From: Pedobacter duraquae
GTDB lineage: Bacteria; Bacteroidota; Bacteroidia; Sphingobacteriales; Sphingobacteriaceae
Direction of reading: 5' to 3'
Assembly (NCBI RefSeq): GCF_004362245.1
Contig: NZ_SNWM01000004.1
Span: 124,001-188,000 of the forward strand
Length of the DNA: 64,000 nt
Below, piece by piece: positions 35,139 to 43,922 of this stretch; position 1 is the stretch's first letter, and each line of letters starts with the position of its first letter. Below the pieces are notes generated by a model. It saw nothing but the letters and a program-made list of their open reading frames with translations. It did not search any database and was not told the origin of the DNA. The translations under genes were made by a program, and so were the position numbers.

Positions 35139-36977
35139 CTAGAAAAGATTAGATTTCTCTGCACTATTAAGCTCCACAACTTTGCCGCTTTGCATGGTCA
35201 TATTCTCCTTTGAGCTAAACAAGCTAATCTCTCCGGCTATCTCATTAGATACTTCGGCCTGCCGGCTGAAGTCCTTAGTAGCGAGTTCAGTTCTGTTGTT
35301 AGAAGTTTCAGACAGATCACCTACTGCACTTAATGAATAGTTGTTACCCGCGGTAGTTGCAATATCTTTACCAACATTAACTGACTGATTTTGTCCCACC
35401 TGTACGGACATATTTTCGGAAACATTAATCGTCATGTTTTTACAATTCAAACTCATGTTTTCCAATGCTGTAATGGTAATATTATTACCCTTGGTATCGA
35501 TATGGATTATGTTCGCATTGATGTCTGTGATCTTTATGCCCTGGGACCCCTCGTTATCATCAAATTCAATTAAATGTCCGCTACGAGTAGTCAGGCTCTT
35601 CAGGTGATTTTTAATCTGTGGATTGCTGTCAACATTACTTCTGTTATATACACTACCCATAACCACAGGTCTGGCAATATTACCTTCCTCGAAACCAATA
35701 ATCACCTGGTCACCAATTTCAGGTACAGCGAAAAATCCTCTATTAGCACCTCTGTCTCCTGTACCAGCATTTGGTGTTACTACCCGCAACCATTCCGTAA
35801 CGTCATTAGTTTGACATTCCCATTTAAATTTGACTTTAATTCTTCCCAAGCCATCCGGGTCCTCATTTTCAATTACATCAGCTAACTGCATGTCTGGATT
35901 AGGTTTTTCAAAGTTTTTCACCAACAAGCGCTCCGTCGTAGACACTAGTCCTTCGAACGTGTTTGAATATTTGCCAGTGCCGGTGATATTATGATGTACG
36001 CTGGTGATCAAGAATTTACCAAGACTCTGTGTAGCGAATGATAATTCCTGACGGAGGCTCATGCTAATCTCAGCAATTGCTCCTATGCTTAACTCGGCGT
36101 TGTCTCCACTCGCATTTACCTTTAGCAATTCACTCACGTTGGCTTTTTCTTCGTTTTCTACCAGACTCTTAATGTCGCTGGAATTGTCTACACGTATTGG
36201 AGCGGGTTGATTATAGGTTTTGCTGTACATGAGATTGGATACTTCAACAGCATGGGTTAAATCTGGCGAGCCACTCGTTTTCCCTGTACTTTCACTATGC
36301 AGCATTTCATCGCCTTTTGAACTATAGGCAAAACGTTTATATTTAATCGGAGCAGCCTCCATTGCATATTGCAGATTTAAAACATCCCGGCCATAAAAGA
36401 GTGAGACTTCCTTCTGCTCATCGGGTTTACCAAAATTAAGCTGGCGACCATCGTAATAAAACCATTCAAAATATTCTCCGGATAACCGATTAAGGAAGTT
36501 AAAGTCGCTCTCCCGATATTGGATTACGTAATCAATAGGCTCCGTTCTGCTAGCTTTTGATACTATGGTAAGATCGTTGCCAGATGTATCTTTCGTGGCT
36601 TGTTTAACGATATCGTCAAGGGTCTTATTGAGATACGATCCGAGATCGGCACCTCGGTCGATCAAAATTGTTGGGCTATACCCACTTACAATTAAAACAC
36701 CATGGTAACCATGTGTCTGCGATAATTCAACTTTTGTTACCAGACCCGAAAAATGTTGTAATTTATCATTCAAATAACCGAATGAAGCTGTTAGAGTCTT
36801 TCCTACAAATTCACGACTGTCATCAAGGGATACCAAACCGGGCAAACCCATTTGGTCGTGACTAAATCGTAGCTCAAAGTAATGGTGATCATTAAAACTT
36901 TGCTGCAATGAGAAAGAAGCAAAATGTAAGATAGCTTTATTCTCTATGTTAATTTCGGTAATTAGTTTCTGTTCCAT
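35139..36977 (-). CDS. vgrG: VgrG / T6SS tail-spike protein
   Basis: A 612-residue VgrG from ATG 36977 (MEQKLITEINIENKAILHFA); a longer reading to 37013 is less likely. It has gp27-like domains (about 1-360; YVIQYRESDFNFLNRLSGEYFEW), a gp5 OB-fold (IENEDPDGLGRIKVKFKWEC, VIGFEEGNIARPVVMGSVYN) and a C-terminal beta-helical needle with repeated units (NITITALENMSLNCKNMTIN, NVSENMSVQVGQNQSVNVGK). There is no C-terminal enzymatic extension, so cargo must attach through other proteins. It heads the cargo operon, downstream of a decayed hcp/tssD. Confidence 0.92.
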   Translation of the reverse strand: MEQKLITEINIENKAILHFASFSLQQSFNDHHYFELRFSHDQMGLPGLVSLDDSREFVGKTLTASFGYLNDKLQHFSGLVTKVELSQTHGYHGVLIVSGYSPTILIDRGADLGSYLNKTLDDIVKQATKDTSGNDLTIVSKASRTEPIDYVIQYRESDFNFLNRLSGEYFEWFYYDGRQLNFGKPDEQKEVSLFYGRDVLNLQYAMEAAPIKYKRFAYSSKGDEMLHSESTGKTSGSPDLTHAVEVSNLMYSKTYNQPAPIRVDNSSDIKSLVENEEKANVSELLKVNASGDNAELSIGAIAEISMSLRQELSFATQSLGKFLITSVHHNITGTGKYSNTFEGLVSTTERLLVKNFEKPNPDMQLADVIENEDPDGLGRIKVKFKWECQTNDVTEWLRVVTPNAGTGDRGANRGFFAVPEIGDQVIIGFEEGNIARPVVMGSVYNRSNVDSNPQIKNHLKSLTTRSGHLIEFDDNEGSQGIKITDINANIIHIDTKGNNITITALENMSLNCKNMTINVSENMSVQVGQNQSVNVGKDIATTAGNNYSLSAVGDLSETSNNRTELATKDFSRQAEVSNEIAGEISLFSSKENMTMQSGKVVELNSAEKSNLF

Positions 36978-37054
36978 GTCAGGGATGTTAAACAAGTTAA
37001 GGATGTAGGTCAATCGACAATCTTAAAAAGACCGACCTAAATACCATTAGTTCT

Positions 37055-37234
37055 TTAATACGGGAGTTGGGATTTTCGCTTGGCCTCGCAATGGAGTTGA
37101 TTCAATATACTATTGATTCCACGGTGGGTCGGAATGGTAACCGTACGGAGTTTCGCCGTCGGACTTAACGAAAAGGCACGTTGGAGTACATGGTACACCC
37201 AGCCATAAAAGTTTAATCTAGCTTTGAAAGCCAT
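37055..37234 (-). pseudogene. Frameshifted remnant of an Hcp/TssD gene
   Basis: On the minus strand an ATG at 37234 opens MAFKARLNFYGWVYHVLQ, which matches the start of Bacteroidota TssD/Hcp proteins (MAFKAxLxxxGxxYxVL). After about 24 codons the family sequence is lost in this frame; a neighbouring frame then has YIESTPLRG, similar to the TssD IEST/VES strand. The frame closes at 37055 after only 59 residues against ~130 expected. This is a decayed tube-protein gene directly upstream of vgrG, in the 433-bp gap 36978-37410. No other gene is seen in the gap, and 37235-37410 holds only AT-rich promoter-like sequence. Confidence 0.55.
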
Positions 37235-37410
37235 AGTTTTAAAATTTTAAGGGTTAGAAAATGGAGCATTTGCTACATATCGGTTTAAAGATTGCGGCAA
37301 ACGCCTAATTAAAACAACGGAAAATCGGAGAAATTGTTTCAGTTAAATTTGTTATGTGCCTTAAGATCCTTTGGGCTAAACAATATTTCTATCTTACCTG
37401 TTCGTAAGAG

Positions 37411-39957
37411 ATGGACAGAGCAGAAAAAAGTCAAAGTTCTTTTATGGGATTCGTGACGGTAAAAGGAGCGAGAGAAAATAACTTAAAGGATGTATCTCTT
37501 AAAATTCCGCGAGATGCGCTTGTTGTTTTTACGGGAGTTTCGGGCTCGGGAAAGTCGTCATTGGCATTCGGTACATTATATGCAGAGGCGCAACGTCGCT
37601 ACCTTGAATCGGTATCACCTTATGCACGCAGGCTTTTTAACCAGATGACCATACCTGATGTTGATGAAATAGACGGTTTACCACCTGCAATAGCATTGCA
37701 ACAACAACGTGGTGGCTCTTCTACCCGTTCTTCTGTGGGTAGCGTAACCACCCTTTCTAATTTATTACGGATGCTTTATTCACGTGCGGGAGACTATCCA
37801 AAAAATCAGTCGATAATTTACGCTGAGGGATTTTCAAACAACACGCCCGAGGGGGCCTGCCCTGAATGCCACGGCCTCGGACGTATCTATGAAGTAACCG
37901 AGCAGTTGATGGTGCCTGATCCTACCCTTACGATAAGGGAACAGGCAATTGCAGCATGGCCTAAGGCCTGGCAAGGACAAAACTTACGTGATATTCTAAT
38001 CACTATGGGTTTTGATGTTGATATTCCCTGGAAGAATTTGTCGAAAAAAGATCGTGAATGGATCCTATTTACTGATGAACAACCGGTTGTTCCGGTTTAT
38101 CCTCGTTATAGCGCGGAGCAGGTACAAAAGGCAATTCAAAACAAAATTCAACCTGATTACATGGGCACGTTTACTGGTGCCCGAAGACATGTAATGCATA
38201 CTTTTGCCAACTCGCCGAGCCAACTCATGAAAAAACGGGCAAAACAATATATGCGCAGTAACGAATGTCCGCTGTGTCATGGAAAACGGCTAAAACAAGA
38301 GTCATTGTCAATAAAATTTTGTGGACTTGATATCATAGAACTATCTGCAATGCCACTGGCAGCATTGCACTCACTGTTTAAGCCTTACGCTGTAGATAAT
38401 GTTGACGGTTTTACAGGTAATGTAGATCAGAAAAACCATCCTGAAAAGCGCATCGTTGCCCAACGCATCGCTGAAGACATGGTTGCCAGACTAGAGGTCA
38501 TGCTAGATCTTGGACTGGGATATCTTAGTATTGACCGGAATACCCCTTCACTTTCGCCAGGAGAATTGCAGCGTCTTCGTCTTGCCACGCAAATTAGATC
38601 GAACCTGTTTGGTGTAGTATACGTACTGGATGAGCCTTCAGCCGGCCTCCATCCTGCTGATACCGAAGCGTTGCTTCGTGCGCTCGACAGGCTTAAGGCT
38701 GCAGGGAATTCCTTGTTTGTAGTAGAGCATGAGATTGATGTAATCATGCATGCTGACTGGATTGTAGATGTTGGCCCTGGAGCTGGCAGTAATGGCGGAG
38801 AGATTATTTACAGTGGACCTGCTCTGGGATTAAAAGAAATAACACATTCGCAGACTCGAAATTTTATTTACGGTAATCGAAATATTTCGCGAAGAACACC
38901 GCGTATAGCTACAGACTGGCTTCAACTGAAAAGTGTTACGCGGAATAACCTTAAAAGCCTTGACGTACAATTTCCGCTTGGCGTTTTCACGAGTGTAACG
39001 GGAGTATCCGGCTCTGGAAAAAGTACGCTGGTAAGTCAGATACTCGTAGAACTTGTTTCAAAAAAACTTGGACTTAAAGCCGATTTAGCCGATGATGAAT
39101 ACATCAGTGATCTGGAGAATAATTCAACAGAGACCCTCGGAGGAGAAATTACAGCGGGTATCGAAAAGATCAGGCGACTCGTACAGGTTGATCAGAAGCC
39201 AATTGGACGTACACCACGCTCTAACCTCGCTACTTATACTGGATTATTTGATCCTATCCGGAAAATTTTTGCTGCTTCACCTGAAGCAAAAAAAAGAAAA
39301 TATGATGCTGGTAGATTTTCATTTAACGTAGCAAAGGGACGTTGTCCGAATTGTGAAGGTGAAGGTTTCGTGATAGTGGAATTATTATTTTTACCGAGTG
39401 TGTATACCCCGTGTCCGATCTGTTCAGGAACACGTTACAATCCGAAAACACTTGAAATCAAATATGGAGATAAAAACATTGCCGAAGTATTGGGCATGAC
39501 AGTAGATGCTGCCTGGGAGTTTTTTAAGTCAGAAGCTGTGCTAGCCCGTGGACTAGATATCGTTAGGCAAGTTGGCCTGGGATACTTAAAATTAGGGCAA
39601 CCGGCTACGGAGCTTTCCGGCGGTGAGGCACAACGAATAAAGCTCGCTACCGAACTCCAGCGTACACAACATGGTAATACGCTGTATATCCTGGATGAAC
39701 CTACTACTGGATTACATCCTGCAGATGTTGAGAAGCTAATGAAGCAATTAGATAAGCTTGTTGATCAGGGAAATACAATTATCGTAGTAGAGCATGATAT
39801 GCACGTGATATCCGGGAGCGATTGGGTGATTGAGATTGGGCCAGAAGCCGGAGATAAGGGTGGTGAAATTGTTGGAGCAGGAGTTCCTAAAGATTTTTCC
39901 AAATTGGCAGGAAGCATTACTGCCCCCTACCTGGAAAAATATCTCAGGAGAAATTAA
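37411..39957 (+). CDS. UvrA-family ABC ATPase (UvrA2-type)
   Basis: An 848-residue UvrA-like protein with two ABC modules: Walker A GVSGSGKSSLAFGTL (about residue 43) and GVSGSGKSTLVSQI (about 530), two signature LSPGEL/LSGGEAQRIKLATEL regions, and Cys-pair zinc modules (CPECHGLG, CPLCHG, CPNCEGEG, CPICSGTRY). It is shorter than UvrA1 (~940) and looks like the UvrA2 subclass that lacks the UvrB-binding insertion; UvrA2 is linked to damage tolerance or drug resistance rather than excision repair. Start ATG at 37411. Divergent from the T6SS island. Confidence 0.88.
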   Translation: MDRAEKSQSSFMGFVTVKGARENNLKDVSLKIPRDALVVFTGVSGSGKSSLAFGTLYAEAQRRYLESVSPYARRLFNQMTIPDVDEIDGLPPAIALQQQRGGSSTRSSVGSVTTLSNLLRMLYSRAGDYPKNQSIIYAEGFSNNTPEGACPECHGLGRIYEVTEQLMVPDPTLTIREQAIAAWPKAWQGQNLRDILITMGFDVDIPWKNLSKKDREWILFTDEQPVVPVYPRYSAEQVQKAIQNKIQPDYMGTFTGARRHVMHTFANSPSQLMKKRAKQYMRSNECPLCHGKRLKQESLSIKFCGLDIIELSAMPLAALHSLFKPYAVDNVDGFTGNVDQKNHPEKRIVAQRIAEDMVARLEVMLDLGLGYLSIDRNTPSLSPGELQRLRLATQIRSNLFGVVYVLDEPSAGLHPADTEALLRALDRLKAAGNSLFVVEHEIDVIMHADWIVDVGPGAGSNGGEIIYSGPALGLKEITHSQTRNFIYGNRNISRRTPRIATDWLQLKSVTRNNLKSLDVQFPLGVFTSVTGVSGSGKSTLVSQILVELVSKKLGLKADLADDEYISDLENNSTETLGGEITAGIEKIRRLVQVDQKPIGRTPRSNLATYTGLFDPIRKIFAASPEAKKRKYDAGRFSFNVAKGRCPNCEGEGFVIVELLFLPSVYTPCPICSGTRYNPKTLEIKYGDKNIAEVLGMTVDAAWEFFKSEAVLARGLDIVRQVGLGYLKLGQPATELSGGEAQRIKLATELQRTQHGNTLYILDEPTTGLHPADVEKLMKQLDKLVDQGNTIIVVEHDMHVISGSDWVIEIGPEAGDKGGEIVGAGVPKDFSKLAGSITAPYLEKYLRRN

Positions 39958-39958
39958 T

Positions 39959-40480
39959 CTACAATCCAAACCGGTATCCCAAACGTAATGCAACTTGTCC
40001 AGATCTTGCGTAACCTGTATAATCTTCGTATTTTACACTTAAATCTATTCCCCTTGTCATCGCTATGCCAATTGCCGGGGAATAAACAAAGCTGGAGTTA
40101 CCATTTGTTTCGATGCCGATGCCGGCATCAACTCCAATGTAAACCTGTTTATTGACGAAGTAGTTTAGTCCGGCTTTAATAGGTATCAATTCTAAGTCCT
40201 TTTCAATATCTCCGAAGTAAGAGAATGTAGGTGTTACGATTGCGGCATTGGTATGGTAACTAAAGTAATGTGTATAGCCGCTGTTGAGAGTTGCCGTAAA
40301 CTGGTCGTTTAGAGTCTTTTCAATCCCTATGCCACCGCCAAGCACGAAATGACCACCTCCGATAACAGTTGTCCCTGGATTTATACTTGCCTTGATTGCC
40401 CAGCCTGTTTTCTCTTGCGCCTGTGAACTGATACTGCTCAATAGTGTGATCAATGTCGCTATTCCTAAAAATCTTTTCAT
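39959..40480 (-). CDS. Outer-membrane beta-barrel protein
   Basis: A 173-residue small barrel protein with a signal peptide (cleavage after SSQAQ) and short amphipathic strands (GWAIKASINPGTTVIGGGHF, FVLGGGIGIEKTL, YFVNKQVYIGVDAGIGIE, QVALRLGYRFGL), ending in an aromatic-flanked strand as barrels do. No named family. It is convergent with uvrA2, with stops almost touching. Confidence 0.75.
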   Translation of the reverse strand: MKRFLGIATLITLLSSISSQAQEKTGWAIKASINPGTTVIGGGHFVLGGGIGIEKTLNDQFTATLNSGYTHYFSYHTNAAIVTPTFSYFGDIEKDLELIPIKAGLNYFVNKQVYIGVDAGIGIETNGNSSFVYSPAIGIAMTRGIDLSVKYEDYTGYARSGQVALRLGYRFGL

Positions 40481-40539
40481 ATATATTTTTAAGGTGAGAC
40501 AATGGAAATCAACTTTACCCCTATTATTAGATTTAAATT

Positions 40540-41163
40540 TTATTCATTCATGAGCGACTGTAGATTCTCGAAAAACAGCCCAACATGGTATCCATCAACG
40601 AGTGCGTGGTGTACCTGTATGTTAAAGGTCATATGCCTACGGCCATGTGACTCAACAAGCTTTCCTATAGAAAATTTTGGACAGCTATCGCCGGAACGCG
40701 AGTCAGAAGCCTGTGAGATTCCTGTGAAATCTATCCATGGTAAGGCAGAAAAATGGATGATGTTATCCACTGGACCCATGGTAAATAGTCCGCTGGTCTG
40801 TTTTACACGATTAATCTCAGCAACGGCAATTTGATTGAAAGTTTCAAAATCAACGTCAAAACGGATATGCGAAAAACCAAAGGACCTATCCTCGCGCATA
40901 ATTGTAGCTGATGCGTCAATCCAGTCATAAACAAAAACTTCGTCAGCCTCAATTCTGTACCTCATATTATCTATCGCGTTTACCGCCAATAGTGTTTTGT
41001 GTAAATAGTAACTGAAAAACGGAACACCCATTGTTTTACAGCGTAAATAGGCCTTAGTACAATCAATGTTTGCTGTGACACCAAAATATGGTTGATCGAA
41101 GGTTTTAAAAAAATTGAAGTGTTCCTTTCTGTTCCAATCTTCGATATTCAATTTGTGCTTCAT
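40540..41163 (-). CDS. CatA-type chloramphenicol acetyltransferase-like protein
   Basis: A 207-residue type A CAT fold with the hallmark catalytic motif HHALVDGYH (HHxxxDG at 185-191), the substrate-binding TMGPVDNIIHFSALPW region and the early FDQPYFGVTANIDCT. This class acetylates chloramphenicol with acetyl-CoA, but many Bacteroidota CatA-like enzymes act on other substrates, so resistance is not implied. Divergent from the SDR gene at 41280. Confidence 0.82.
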   Translation of the reverse strand: MKHKLNIEDWNRKEHFNFFKTFDQPYFGVTANIDCTKAYLRCKTMGVPFFSYYLHKTLLAVNAIDNMRYRIEADEVFVYDWIDASATIMREDRSFGFSHIRFDVDFETFNQIAVAEINRVKQTSGLFTMGPVDNIIHFSALPWIDFTGISQASDSRSGDSCPKFSIGKLVESHGRRHMTFNIQVHHALVDGYHVGLFFENLQSLMNE

Positions 41164-41279
41164 TTTTTTAATAATTTATCCGTTGGGTTACTAAAACAAA
41201 GGGCAAAGCTAAGGAATCCAGGGTGAGATAGCATATATCGGCCTAAAATTTTAACTTGCAGGGGGATAAACTTCAACAA

Positions 41280-42044
41280 ATGACTTTCGATTTTAACAAC
41301 AAAAATGTATTAATAACTGGCGGATCCAGAGGTATAGGTAAAGCCACAGCCCAGCTTTTTGCCGACGCTGGTGCAAATGTAAGTATTACTTTCAGGTATG
41401 GCGAAACAGAGGCCAGTCAAGTATTGAAGTTACTTGGTAACGGCAGTCATATGAGTTATCACTTGGATCTGACAAATCCTGAAGCTGTCGAAGACTTTTT
41501 CGTTCGCTATCAAAAGGATTGGGGCAGCGTGGATATTTTAATTAATAACGCCGGGATATTTAAAGAGCATAAGATATTGGAAAGCAGCTATACACATTGG
41601 TTGGATAGCTGGAAGGAGACATTAGATACGAACCTTACCGGCGCTGCAAACATGTGTTTTTTTGCTTCAAAAATAATGGTAAGCCAGGGCAGCGGCAAAA
41701 TTGTAAATGTGTCTTCTCGTGGCGCTTTTCGTGGTGAACCAGACTGTCCGGCCTATGGCGCAAGCAAAGCGGGACTTAATGCCATGAGCCAGTCGCTGGC
41801 CATCGCTCTGGCACCACACAACATTAGCGTGCATCTTGTAGCACCGGGATTTGTTGAGACAGAAATGGCAAGTACAGTATTAAACGGATCGCGCGGTGAT
41901 GAAATTCGTGCGCAAAGCCCATTTGGTCGGGTTGCCCGACCTGAGGAGGTGGCGAGGCTCGTTGCCGTTTACGCCAGTGAAGGCATGCAATTTACCAGCG
42001 GCGGAATCGCGGATATTAATGGTGCGTCCTATCTACGGAGCTAA
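41280..42044 (+). CDS. SDR-family oxidoreductase (FabG-like)
   Basis: A 254-residue short-chain dehydrogenase with the NAD(P)-binding GGSRGIG motif, NNAG (LINNAGIF), catalytic Ser (NVSSRGAF) and YGASK (YxxxK), and the PG motif LVAPGFVETEM. The start at 41280 is used; the extension from 41256 begins with TTG. A GGGGG stretch 15 bp upstream acts as a possible Shine-Dalgarno. Substrate unknown; the FabG-like length does not prove a fatty acid role. Confidence 0.88.
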   Translation: MTFDFNNKNVLITGGSRGIGKATAQLFADAGANVSITFRYGETEASQVLKLLGNGSHMSYHLDLTNPEAVEDFFVRYQKDWGSVDILINNAGIFKEHKILESSYTHWLDSWKETLDTNLTGAANMCFFASKIMVSQGSGKIVNVSSRGAFRGEPDCPAYGASKAGLNAMSQSLAIALAPHNISVHLVAPGFVETEMASTVLNGSRGDEIRAQSPFGRVARPEEVARLVAVYASEGMQFTSGGIADINGASYLRS

Positions 42045-42138
42045 TAAAATCGGCCACGTATGTCGATTTTGATAAAACCTTGCTGTAAAAAGGAAATACT
42101 TTTGTTACTTTACAATATCTCCGGGACGTAATTTAATA

Positions 42139-43803
42139 ATGACTGAGCCTATCTTAACTAACAAACATTTTTTTGAAAAACGCGATGTGCAAGCTGAAAA
42201 GAGTACATCATCTGCTTATCCTTTACTAGAAAATGAAGCTGAAAGGCTTAAAGCGTTGCAGTCCTATCATATTTTAGATACTGCTGAAGATGCAGATTTT
42301 GATGATCTAACTGCGCTTGCTGCAGCCATTTGTCAAACTCCTATCGCACTCATCAGCCTCGTGGATCAGAAACGTCAATGGTTCAAGTCGCATAAGGGAC
42401 TATCCGCAAGAGAGACACCAAGGGACTATTCTTTTTGTGCGCACGGACTTGCAGTACCAACGCAACCATTGATTGTTACCGACGCTACCCGTGATGTCCG
42501 ATTTAAGGAGAATCCATTAGTAACCGGAGATCCTGGAATTGTATTTTATGCCGGGGTCCCACTTGTTAATACCGACGGTTTTGCATTAGGTTCTCTATGT
42601 GTGATTGATACCGAAAGCAGGGAGCTCAGCGCTGAACAGATCGCTGGTCTAAGTATTCTAGGGCGGCAGGTCATTGATAAATTGGAACTGCGACGCACAC
42701 TAACTAACCTTGCAGAGTTAAATGAGCGTTTGGTGGAGTCAAATCACGGCCTCGCAAGTGCCCAGCTCAAGTTGAAACAAGCAATTGAAACCGGCAAAAT
42801 GGACACCTGGAGCATCAATCCTAAAACGCTTGAGGTTACTATGTCTGGTTTTATTAAAGAGTTATTTGGTTATCTTCCAGACGAAGATTTGCCAATGGAA
42901 GCAATCCTCGAAGCGGTAGATCCTGACTACAGACAGATGCTACTTGACGTACTAAAGGATGCCCTGGAAAACGCCAAACCAAGCGATACGGAATACCCCA
43001 TTACTAATAAGATAACCGGCGAACAGATCTGGGTAAAAGCCACAGGAAAAGTTTATTTTGACAGCGAAGGTAACCAAACAGAATATTCAGGTATGTTTAT
43101 GGATATTACTGAACGTAAGCTTGATGAGATCAGAAAAAATGATTTTATAGGGATGGTGAGCCATGAGCTCAAGACCCCACTTACGTCTATTAACGGGTAT
43201 ATCCAATTGCTCCAGGCAAAAGCAAAAAAATCAGAAGATTCCTTCTCGCAGAAAGCACTCGAAAAGTCTGCCATGCAAGTAAAAAAAATGACGGCAATGA
43301 TCAATGGGTTCTTAAACGTATCGAGGTTACAATCAGGAAAGATTCTCCTTCAAAAAGAGTCATTTATGATGGATCAACTTGTTCGGAATACCGTTGAAGA
43401 CATAATTGTTTCTGAAAGCAATCACAACATCATTTTGCAGCCTTGCAGTAATTTGGTAGTGGTTGGTGATGCTGATAAAATCGCCAATGTAATCTCGAAT
43501 TTGGTTAGTAATGCCATTAAATACTCTCCTTTGGGTACTACAATTACTGTGGGCTGTGAATCTGTTAACGACACGGTTACCGTTAGTGTAAGTGACGAAG
43601 GAATGGGGATCTCTGAAACTGATCTTCAGCACTTGTTTGAGCGTTATTACCGTGTTGAAAGCGGCAATACGGCATTGATTTCCGGCTTTGGAATCGGACT
43701 GTACCTTTGTGCTGAAATTGTTCAGATTCATAGCGGTAAAATTTGGGCGGAAAGTACTATTGGGGAGGGGTCAACTTTTTATTTCAGTATCCCTCTCGTC
43801 TAA
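42139..43803 (+). CDS. GAF/PAS sensor histidine kinase
   Basis: A 554-residue cytoplasmic kinase without transmembrane segments. Residues about 20-195 are a GAF-like domain (DDLTALAAAICQTPIALISLVDQKRQWFKS), about 205-325 a PAS domain (GKMDTWSINPKTLEVTMSGF, AC-like end YSGMFMDITERK), then HisKA with the H-box FIGMVSHELKTPLTSINGY and HATPase (NLVSNAIKYSPLG, GFGIGLYLCAEIVQIHSGK). No response regulator is adjacent. A TACTTTTG -7-like box lies at 42097-42104. Confidence 0.9.
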   Translation: MTEPILTNKHFFEKRDVQAEKSTSSAYPLLENEAERLKALQSYHILDTAEDADFDDLTALAAAICQTPIALISLVDQKRQWFKSHKGLSARETPRDYSFCAHGLAVPTQPLIVTDATRDVRFKENPLVTGDPGIVFYAGVPLVNTDGFALGSLCVIDTESRELSAEQIAGLSILGRQVIDKLELRRTLTNLAELNERLVESNHGLASAQLKLKQAIETGKMDTWSINPKTLEVTMSGFIKELFGYLPDEDLPMEAILEAVDPDYRQMLLDVLKDALENAKPSDTEYPITNKITGEQIWVKATGKVYFDSEGNQTEYSGMFMDITERKLDEIRKNDFIGMVSHELKTPLTSINGYIQLLQAKAKKSEDSFSQKALEKSAMQVKKMTAMINGFLNVSRLQSGKILLQKESFMMDQLVRNTVEDIIVSESNHNIILQPCSNLVVVGDADKIANVISNLVSNAIKYSPLGTTITVGCESVNDTVTVSVSDEGMGISETDLQHLFERYYRVESGNTALISGFGIGLYLCAEIVQIHSGKIWAESTIGEGSTFYFSIPLV

Positions 43804-43922
43804 GTTAAATCAACCAGGTAAGTAAAACATCATAATTACTTCCAACAAAAAGTTCCAATTTAGCATGCTAGAAGCTTGTTACGCACGTTTAAATAGCGTA
43901 TTTTTATCCCTCAGATTTATTT

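Noticed and set aside
37077..37164. Plus-strand frame across the hcp remnant
   Set aside because: Antisense to the TssD-like remnant on the minus strand; the minus-strand reading explains the sequence better.
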